From NCBI GenBank assembly GCA_035556755.1, contig DATMEP010000064.1, positions 1 through 46,696 of the forward strand: DNA of 46,696 nucleotides, in the 5' to 3' direction. Made by a program: the position numbers and the translations under genes. Shown here piece after piece: positions 15,251-20,652 of this stretch (the first letter of the stretch is position 1; each line of letters opens with the position of its first letter). Source of the DNA: VRUE01 sp035556755. GTDB taxonomy: Bacteria > Actinomycetota > Thermoleophilia > Solirubrobacterales > 70-9. The notes beneath the pieces are model-generated. The model was given only the letters and a program-made list of their open reading frames with translations, was not told the origin of the DNA and ran no database searches.

Positions 15251-15943
15251 GTGAGTACCCTGGCTTTCGTGTCCGATCGTGTCACTGAGGCTATGCGACC
15301 TAAGCCTGGACGGCACGCCCTCCCCCGCGAGTTCATCACCCAGCACCAGCGGGCCCGCATCATCGCCGCACTTGCCGAGGAGACGGTCGAGAAGGGCTAC
15401 CGCTCGGTCACCGTCGCCGACATCGTGCGCCGCGCCGGGATCGCCCGCAACACCTTCTACGAGAACTTCTCCTCGAAGGAAGACTGCTTCCTCGCCGCCT
15501 CGGAGTTCGCGGTCAAGGAGGCGCTGCACCGCGTCGTCGACGCCGCCAGCAAGGTCGACAGCTGGCCCGCCCGGGTCAACGCCGGGCTCTCCGCCTTCCT
15601 CCACTACGTCTCCGCCGAGCCGGCACTGGCCCGCACCTGCATCGTCGAGGCGCTCTCGGCCGGGCCGGCTGCGGTCGACCGCTACGAACGCTCGATCCAG
15701 GCCTTCGTGCCGCTCTTCCGCATGGGCCGCAAGGTCTCGCCGCAGGGCGAGGAGCTGCCGGCCACACTCGAGGAGACGATCGTCGGCGGCATCTTCTGGA
15801 TCCTCTACCAGCGGATCGTGATGGGACAGGTCGAGGAGATCGAGGAGCTGCTCCCGGAGCTGGTGGAGTTCTCGCTCACCCCGTACATCGGCGCCGAGGC
15901 TGCGAAGCGGACGGCGGCCGAGGTGCCAGCGGCCACCGGCTGA
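15251..15943 (+). CDS. TetR/AcrR-family transcriptional regulator (array member 3)
   Basis: 230 aa from GTG 15251 (AAGGA 3 bases upstream); GTG 15269 and ATG 15293 are alternatives, and the frame upstream of 15251 runs through the divergent gene. The N-terminal RHALPREFITQHQRARI motif is the array's variant of 'LPPGRHGLPREFVAxNQRERL'. HTH: YRSVTVADIVRRAGIARNTFYENFSSKEDCFLAA. C-terminus LLPELVEFSLTPYIGAEAA. Followed after 32 bases by the double TetR gene in the same direction. Ligand and targets unknown; a small hydrophobic ligand is the general rule for the family. Confidence 0.86.
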   Translation: MSTLAFVSDRVTEAMRPKPGRHALPREFITQHQRARIIAALAEETVEKGYRSVTVADIVRRAGIARNTFYENFSSKEDCFLAASEFAVKEALHRVVDAASKVDSWPARVNAGLSAFLHYVSAEPALARTCIVEALSAGPAAVDRYERSIQAFVPLFRMGRKVSPQGEELPATLEETIVGGIFWILYQRIVMGQVEEIEELLPELVEFSLTPYIGAEAAKRTAAEVPAATG

Positions 15944-15975
15944 GCCAGGGCAGGGATCGGGGGTCCCATGCGCTA

Positions 15976-17343
15976 GTGCTCGAGACCGAGACCCGTGACC
16001 GGACCGGCAGCTCCGAGCGCGCCCAGATCGTCGAGGCGCTGATCGAGATCGCCGCCGAGCGAGGCTACGGGGAGACGACGATCGAGCTGGTGTTGGAGCG
16101 CGCCGGGCTCGACCGGCCCGCTTTCGACCGCCACTTCCGCGGCAAGTACGACTGCTTCCTCTCCGCCTGGCAGGAGGTGAACGAGGAGTGCCTGGAGACG
16201 ATGGTGGCGGCCTACGAAAGCTGCGAGGAGTGGCCCGACCGGCTTCGCGCCGTCGCCTACCAAATCGTCGACGGGCTGCGCAACGACCCCAGCCGCGCCT
16301 CGTTCGGGATCGAGGTCCTCGCCGCCGGCGACGCGGCCCGGGCTCGCCGCGACATGACGATGAGGGTGATCGCCTCCCTGATCGACGCCGGGCGCCAGGA
16401 GATGGACGATCCCGAAGCCGTCCCGCACACCACCGCCGAGGCGCTCGCCGGTTCTGCCTACGGCCAGATCTACTCCAAGGTCGTGCGCGGCGAGGCCGAC
16501 GATCTCCTGGCTCTGGTGCCGCAATTGATGTCGGCGGCGGTGATGCCCTACCTCGGCCCGGAGGCCGCGCTCGGCGAGCTCAGTCGCGATTCCGAGACCC
16601 CGGCACGGTATGGTCGCGGTGTGGCAAGGAAACGGACCGACAAAAGCGCCTCCAAATCCCGCAAAAAGGTCACTTCTGCGGATGATTACCCACCTGAGCT
16701 GGCGCGCCTGCCGCCGGGGCGCCATGGCCTGCCACGCGAGTTCGTCGCCCACAACCAGCGCGAGCGGCTGATCGCGGGCCTCGCCGAGGCGATCGCCGAG
16801 AACGGTTACTCGGGCACGACGATCGCCCACATCACGCGGGCCGCGGCCGTCTCCCGCCGCACCTTCTACGAGCACTTTCCGAGCAAGGACGACTGCTTCG
16901 TCGCCGCCTACGAGTCGGTGATGGGCGAGCTGCAGGAGCGCGTCTCCGAGGCCTTCGACGGCGAGGAGGAGTGGCCGCGGGCGATCAAGGCCGGAATTGG
17001 CGCGATGCTCGACTTCCTTTCCGCCGAGCCGAACCTGGCCCGCCTCTGCATGGTCGAGGCGCTGGTCGCCGGCCCGGTCGTGGTCGAGCGCTACGACGCC
17101 GCGATCCAGAGCTTCGTCCCGTACTTCAAAGAGGGCCGCGAGGGTCGCGCGCCGGAGGTGCTCTCGCGCCTCTCGCCGACCACCGAGGAGGCTCTCGTAG
17201 GCGGCATGGTCTCGCTGATCTCCCGCCGCATCATCGCCGGCAAAACCGCCGAGCTGGAGAACCTGCTCCCCGACCTGGTCGAGTTCACCCTGACCCCGTA
17301 CATCGGGTCAGAGGAGGCGGCAAAGGTCGCCAAAGAAGACTGA
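15976..17343 (+). CDS. tandem double-TetR protein (or two TetR genes in one frame)
   Basis: One uninterrupted 455-codon frame holding two full TetR proteins. Unit 1 (about residues 1-205): RAQIVEALIEIAAERGYGETTIELVLERAGLDRPAFDRHFRGKYDCF and LVPQLMSAAVMPYLGPEAA. Unit 2 (about 216-455): basic tail KRTDKSASKSRKK, LPPGRHGLPREFVAHNQRERLI, YSGTTIAHITRAAAVSRRTFYEHFPSKDDCF, LLPDLVEFTLTPYIGSEEAA. Since TetR proteins act as dimers, a single chain could be an obligate pseudo-heterodimer. Against fusion: GTG 16621 begins unit 2 exactly where a separate gene would start, with TATGGT 6 bases upstream. GTG 15976 is the assumed first start; it has only a weak G-rich ribosome site. Confidence 0.8.
   Translation: MLETETRDRTGSSERAQIVEALIEIAAERGYGETTIELVLERAGLDRPAFDRHFRGKYDCFLSAWQEVNEECLETMVAAYESCEEWPDRLRAVAYQIVDGLRNDPSRASFGIEVLAAGDAARARRDMTMRVIASLIDAGRQEMDDPEAVPHTTAEALAGSAYGQIYSKVVRGEADDLLALVPQLMSAAVMPYLGPEAALGELSRDSETPARYGRGVARKRTDKSASKSRKKVTSADDYPPELARLPPGRHGLPREFVAHNQRERLIAGLAEAIAENGYSGTTIAHITRAAAVSRRTFYEHFPSKDDCFVAAYESVMGELQERVSEAFDGEEEWPRAIKAGIGAMLDFLSAEPNLARLCMVEALVAGPVVVERYDAAIQSFVPYFKEGREGRAPEVLSRLSPTTEEALVGGMVSLISRRIIAGKTAELENLLPDLVEFTLTPYIGSEEAAKVAKED
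16609..16614 (+). promoter_or_regulatory. internal -10 hexamer before the second TetR unit
   Basis: TATGGT, 6 bases before the in-frame GTG at 16621. The same hexamer and near-identical spacing is seen on the minus strand before the gene starting at 18275. Confidence 0.4.
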
Positions 17344-17412
17344 GCACAGTTTCGGCTCAGGAAAGCTTCGCTCTTTTTACATTCGGCGCAACCCTCGCGC
17401 GTCGGCACTTGA

Positions 17413-17418
17413 GACAAT
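17413..17418 (+). promoter_or_regulatory. -10-like hexamer before small coiled-coil gene
   Basis: GACAAT, 7 bases before GTG 17426, inside the small inverted repeat GAGAC-AATAC-GTCTC (17411-17425). Confidence 0.3.
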
Positions 17419-17425
17419 ACGTCTC

Positions 17426-17656
17426 GTGTTCGGTCGTCGCGAAGACAGGGTCATCGAGTTCATCCGCGCTCAGGGCGAGGAGCTGCGTGAGTTCAACCGC
17501 GAGATCCTCCTCCGCAACGAGAAGGTCTACACAGCGGTGATCGCCGAGATGGAGAAACAGGGCAGGCAGATCGAAGAAGGCCGTAGACAGCTCCAGGCCA
17601 ACACGAAAGCGGTGCTCAGCGTGCTCGACCGGATGAATGGCTCGGATCGACCGTAG
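17426..17656 (+). CDS. small coiled-coil protein
   Basis: 76 aa, GTG start. Almost wholly charged and helical in character (DRVIEFIRAQGEELREFNREI, then IAEMEKQGRQIEEGRRQLQ), consistent with a short coiled coil; no membrane segment or cysteine. It follows the double TetR gene by 82 bases and its 3' end overlaps the convergent TetR gene by 41 bases. A second small coiled-coil gene follows another TetR gene at 32046. No known family recognised; a regulator-associated scaffold or inhibitor is speculation. Confidence 0.6.
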   Translation: MFGRREDRVIEFIRAQGEELREFNREILLRNEKVYTAVIAEMEKQGRQIEEGRRQLQANTKAVLSVLDRMNGSDRP

Positions 17657-18275
17657 CGTCGTCCTCGCCGAAGAGCTGTAGGAAGGCGAGGCGGGTGAGG
17701 TCGGGGAGGAGGCGCTCGACCGCGGCGGCACGGCCGGCGGCGATCTCGATACAGAGCGATTCCTCGATCGCGCCGGCGAGGAAGCCGGCGATTGTCGGCG
17801 AGGCCGTGGCGCGGGCGCCGGGTTCGTCCCGTGCCGCGTCGATCGCCCTGGTGAGGCGCTCGACCAGCTCCTGGTGCTTGACCCAGGCCTGGCCCCTCGC
17901 CGCCCGCACCTCGAGCAGGAGTGCCCGCGCTGTCAGCGGTTGCTCGGCGACGAAGCGGAGCAGCCTGGCAAGGGCGGCTTCGAAACCATCGCGCCAGCTC
18001 TCAGCGCCCTGGCAGGCCTCGAGCAGCTCCCGGGCCAGTTGTTCGGCGGCCTCCGAGTAGGCCTGCGCGAAGCAGGTCTCCTTGTCGCCGAAGCGGCGGT
18101 GGAAGCGGTCCTGCGTGATGCGGGCGCGCTCCGCGACCTCCTTGACCGCCGCCCTCGCGTAGCCCTGCTCGCCGACCGTCAGCAGCATCGCCTCGCGGAC
18201 GCTGCGATCGGTCTCGAGGTCCGGCAGGGCCTCTTCCCATGACCTGACCGCTCGCAGTGGTCCCGGGACCTCCAT
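17616..18275 (-). CDS. TetR/AcrR-family transcriptional regulator (array member 5)
   Basis: About 219 aa. HTH: VREAMLLTVGEQGYARAAVKEVAERARITQDRFHRRFGDKETCFAQAY. The C-terminus LLPDLTRLAFLQLFGED is a diverged version of the array signature. Two ATGs are possible; 18275 is preferred to 18287 because TATGGT lies exactly 7 bases before it, the spacing seen at the other leaderless genes, and the first ATG is inside that hexamer. Its 3' end overlaps the small coiled-coil gene. It is divergent from array member 6, with 86 bases between starts that contain GGGAACGTTC and TGGGAAC motifs. Confidence 0.84.
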   Translation of the reverse strand: MEVPGPLRAVRSWEEALPDLETDRSVREAMLLTVGEQGYARAAVKEVAERARITQDRFHRRFGDKETCFAQAYSEAAEQLARELLEACQGAESWRDGFEAALARLLRFVAEQPLTARALLLEVRAARGQAWVKHQELVERLTRAIDAARDEPGARATASPTIAGFLAGAIEESLCIEIAAGRAAAVERLLPDLTRLAFLQLFGEDDATVDPSHSSGRAR

Positions 18276-18282
18276 TCGGGAC

Positions 18283-18288
18283 ACCATA
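18283..18288 (-). promoter_or_regulatory. -10 hexamer of leaderless TetR gene (array member 5)
   Basis: TATGGT on the minus strand, 7 bases before the ATG at 18275. Confidence 0.4.
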
Positions 18289-18297
18289 GCTTATGTT

Positions 18298-18355
18298 TGG
18301 GAACGTTCTCCACTTCATATACCCGTTTCGTACCAATGGGAACGAGCGCTATCCT
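18298..18355 (+). promoter_or_regulatory. promoter/operator region of TetR array member 6
   Basis: TGGGAAC occurs at 18298-18304 (as part of GGGAACGTTC, 18299-18308) and again at 18337-18343. The second copy is followed after 5 bases by CTATCCT (18349-18355), whose TATCCT serves as -10 just 6 bases before GTG 18362. The arrangement TGGGAAC-N5-CTATCCT recurs exactly at 31370-31388 before another TetR gene. Confidence 0.55.
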
Positions 18356-18361
18356 GGCCCT

Positions 18362-19042
18362 GTGCGTGCCCTGCCCGGAAAGGCCTCACGGCAACCTCCC
18401 GGCCCCGAGCCGGTGAGCCGCGCCGCCGCCGCCGCCGACCAGCGCCGCCGTATTCTCGAAGCAACGGCCGACGTGCTCGCCGAGCACGGCTACCAGGGCG
18501 CGACGCTGGAGACGATCGTGCGGCAGGCCAAGGTCGGCTACGCGACCTTCTACAAGCACTTCGCCGATCGCGACGAGGCCTTCCTAGCCCTGCTCGACGC
18601 CGCGACCGAGCGCACCGCGGGGCGGGTCGAAGACGCCTACCAGCGCGAAGAGGGGCCGTGGCCCGACCGGGTCGGTGCGGCGCTCGGCACCCTCTTCGAG
18701 GACGTCGCCGCACACCCCAACGTCGCTCGCGCCTGCCTGGTCGAGGCGCTCACCGCCGGCACGGAGGCGAGCGCCCGGCACGAGGCGGCGCTGAAACGGT
18801 TGGCTGCCCTGCTGCGCCCGGGCCGCGAGCTCAACCCGCGCCAGGAGCGGTTGCCCGAGAACCTCGAGGAGACGCTGGCCGGCGGAGTCGTCTGGGTGCT
18901 GAGCCAGCGGCTGATCGGCGGCGAAACCGGCAAGCTGCGCGGCCTCCTGCCCGAGACCCTCGAGTTCCTCCTGCGCCCCTACGTCGGCGAGGACGAAGCG
19001 GCGAAGGAGGCGGGCGAGTTCGCCGAGGCGATGACCGCCTAG
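18362..19042 (+). CDS. TetR/AcrR-family transcriptional regulator (array member 6)
   Basis: 226 aa from GTG 18362, picked for its leaderless promoter; GTG 18413 (VSRAAAAADQRRR) is an alternative, and the frame to 18293 would include the promoter. HTH: RRRILEATADVLAEHGYQGATLETIVRQAKVGYATFYKHFADRDEAFLALL. The ligand domain carries ARACLVEALTAGTEASARHEAALKRL and ends LLPETLEFLLRPYVGEDEAA, the array signature. Member 7 begins 16 bases downstream, so they form a two-gene operon of paralogues. Confidence 0.87.
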   Translation: MRALPGKASRQPPGPEPVSRAAAAADQRRRILEATADVLAEHGYQGATLETIVRQAKVGYATFYKHFADRDEAFLALLDAATERTAGRVEDAYQREEGPWPDRVGAALGTLFEDVAAHPNVARACLVEALTAGTEASARHEAALKRLAALLRPGRELNPRQERLPENLEETLAGGVVWVLSQRLIGGETGKLRGLLPETLEFLLRPYVGEDEAAKEAGEFAEAMTA

Positions 19043-19058
19043 CCCGCCCCTCCTCGCG

Positions 19059-19721
19059 ATGGCAACCGAAGACCTCGGCCCCCTCCCCGCCGGCCGCCAC
19101 GGCTACAGCCGCGAGCAGGTCGCCCACCACCAGCGCGAGCGGCTGATCGCGGGCCTCGCCGTCGCCGTCGCCGCGAAGGGCTACGCCGCCGTCACCCTCG
19201 CCGACATCACCCGCGAGGCGAAGGTCTCGCGCCGCGTCTTCTACGAGAACTTCGAGGGCAAGGAGGAGTGCTTCCTCGCCGCCTTCCAGGTCGTCGTCGC
19301 CCACCTGCGCGAGCTGATCGACGATGCGGTCGAGGAAGCTGCCGACTGGCCGCACGAAGCGATCGCCGCGACCCGAGCCGTGCTCGGCTTCTTCGCCTCC
19401 GAGCCGGACCTAGCCCGCCTCTGCCTGGTCGAGTCGCGCAGCGCCGGGCCGGCGGTGGCAGCCCGCTTCAACGAGGCGGTGGGAGGGTTGAAGCCGCTGC
19501 TGGCCGGGGGCCGGGTGGAGCGCCCGAGCGAGAAGGAGCGACCCCTGCCGGCCTCGACCGAGGACTCGGTCCTCGGCTCCCTCGTCTCCCTCGTCTTCCG
19601 CAAGGTCGCCGCCGGCGAAGCCGATCGGCTAGGGGACCTCCTCCCCGAGTGCTCCGAGTTCGTCCTCGCGCCGTACCTCGGCGCCGACGAGGCATCCCGT
19701 CTCGCTGGCAGCGCAACGTAG
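19059..19721 (+). CDS. TetR/AcrR-family transcriptional regulator (array member 7)
   Basis: 220 aa, ATG 16 bases after member 6. It shows the complete array-type N-terminus LPAGRHGYSREQVAHHQRERLIAG, HTH YAAVTLADITREAKVSRRVFYENFEGKEECFLAAF, and C-terminus LLPECSEFVLAPYLGADEAS. The strong likeness to unit 2 of the double TetR and to the gene at 31396 suggests local duplication. It ends 11 bases before the convergent nucleotidyltransferase gene. Targets unknown. Confidence 0.87.
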   Translation: MATEDLGPLPAGRHGYSREQVAHHQRERLIAGLAVAVAAKGYAAVTLADITREAKVSRRVFYENFEGKEECFLAAFQVVVAHLRELIDDAVEEAADWPHEAIAATRAVLGFFASEPDLARLCLVESRSAGPAVAARFNEAVGGLKPLLAGGRVERPSEKERPLPASTEDSVLGSLVSLVFRKVAAGEADRLGDLLPECSEFVLAPYLGADEASRLAGSAT

Positions 19722-19732
19722 CGTTCCCCGGC

Positions 19733-20203
19733 TCAGCTTTCGGGCAGGTTCTCCAGATCGGCTTGGTCCTGAGCTCGGCCCTGCGCTTCCTTCATCTCAC
19801 GTAGCCGAGCCAGGGAGCACACTCGAACGGGGATGCCGAGCAGCTCACTCTCGACCGCGTCTTCTGCAAGCTGCGAATAGCCTGGGACGCCCAGCGCTCG
19901 TTGGACTATGTCGAGTCCGCCGAACCTGGTGTCCGTGGTGACGTTTCCGCCACGCCGGATGACTCCAGCATCTCCTGCCGGATCGAACCGCCGCCCCTTG
20001 ACGGTTGGCAAGGTCGAATCGAGCTCGTCCAAGGCAGCGGCGAGCCGTTGGAGGTTCGACGGGTCGGGATCGGGGACAAGGTCCAAGTCCTCCGTCCCGC
20101 GAACGTATCCATGCGCCGCGACCGCCACGCCCCCGATCACGACAAAGCGGATCTCCCTCTCATGCAGCAGCTCCAGCAGGGCGCGAAGGTCGAATTCGGT
20201 CAA
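19733..20203 (-). CDS. nucleotidyltransferase (AbiEii/MNT-like), possible toxin
   Basis: 156 aa. VVIGGVAVAAHGYVRGTEDLDLVPDPD is the pol-beta superfamily GG..A...HG..R.T.DLDL signature, with the paired acidic residues that bind metal. The remainder (LDIVQRALGVPGYSQLAEDA and VRVCSLARLREMKEAQGR) fits small AbiEii-like or MNT proteins, where D..DLENL near the end is usual. Its start overlaps the preceding 51-aa gene, a layout common to toxin-antitoxin pairs. Substrate (tRNA, protein AMPylation or drug) cannot be told. Confidence 0.8.
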   Translation of the reverse strand: MTEFDLRALLELLHEREIRFVVIGGVAVAAHGYVRGTEDLDLVPDPDPSNLQRLAAALDELDSTLPTVKGRRFDPAGDAGVIRRGGNVTTDTRFGGLDIVQRALGVPGYSQLAEDAVESELLGIPVRVCSLARLREMKEAQGRAQDQADLENLPES

Positions 20204-20355
20204 CGTGTGGCGGCCGTGCCTTTGATGGCGCTCATCTGCTTGCAGAGAGCGTGCAGCCGAGCCAGCCGCTCGCTCATCGTGGCGTGTCGAGCTGCCTGCA
20301 GGCGCACAGCTCGTGCCCGTTGCAAATCGTCAGCATTGGCCCCTCTCGCGTCCAT
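20200..20355 (-). CDS. small basic helical protein, possible partner of the nucleotidyltransferase
   Basis: 51 aa from ATG 20355: arginine- and alanine-rich, predicted helical (DDLQRARAVRLQAARHATMS then ERLARLHALCKQM). The start is chosen because TACACT lies 7 bases upstream; a longer frame to 20418 reads through that promoter. The last codons overlap the nucleotidyltransferase start by 4 bases. No family recognised; antitoxin or DNA-binding role is inferred from the layout. Confidence 0.55.
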   Translation of the reverse strand: MDARGANADDLQRARAVRLQAARHATMSERLARLHALCKQMSAIKGTAATR

Positions 20356-20362
20356 ATCCGCC

Positions 20363-20368
20363 AGTGTA
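20363..20368 (-). promoter_or_regulatory. -10 hexamer of the nucleotidyltransferase operon
   Basis: TACACT on the minus strand, 7 bases before ATG 20355; leaderless. Confidence 0.45.
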
Positions 20369-20439
20369 ATCGCCTGCTTTGACCTCAACCTGCGATTGAG
20401 GCTGCTCATCCATCCCACGAGCGTTCCTGCATCGCCCTA

Positions 20440-20450
20440 GGAACGTTCCC
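20440..20450. promoter_or_regulatory. GGGAACGTTC palindromic site
   Basis: GGAACGTTCC (20440-20449) is a perfect 10-base palindrome; read on the minus strand with the next base it gives GGGAACGTTC, identical to 18299-18308. It lies 22-32 bases upstream of the -35 of the giant NHL gene and is followed by a second TAGGAAC at 20458-20464. Confidence 0.4.
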
Positions 20451-20470
20451 TTTCTTCTAGGAACTTTGGC

Positions 20471-20499
20471 TTGACAACCCCTGCCCGGGGTGCTTAGCT
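20471..20499 (+). promoter_or_regulatory. promoter of the giant secreted-protein operon
   Basis: -35 TTGACA (20471-20476, perfect), 17-base spacer, -10 TTAGCT (20494-20499). The spacer holds an inverted repeat ACCCC-N5-GGGGT (20477-20491), a likely repressor site. Unlike most genes here it makes a leader of about 145 bases. Confidence 0.65.
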
Positions 20500-20559
20500 G
20501 GCGATGCCTGCGGTACGGCTATCACCTTCTGGGAACTAGCTCCAACCGTCCGGCAAGTA

Positions 20560-20637
20560 CAGGGAAACACGAAGTAACAGGGACAACCGAGCCCCGGGAG
20601 GGCCGCCAGGGAAGCGGCCGGCAGAGCGGCTCAGGGA
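20560..20637 (+). promoter_or_regulatory. leader with four CAGGGA motifs and a motif-bearing hairpin
   Basis: CAGGGA occurs at 20560-20565, 20578-20583, 20607-20612 and 20632-20637. The third lies exactly in the loop of a 6-bp perfect hairpin (GGCCGC 20601-20606, GCGGCC 20614-20619), and the fourth ends 15 bases before the GTG, next to the ribosome site. This is the arrangement CsrA/RsmA proteins bind (GGA in hairpin loops). Whether the organism has CsrA is unknown. Confidence 0.4.
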
Positions 20638-20652
20638 CAGAGGAGAGAATCC

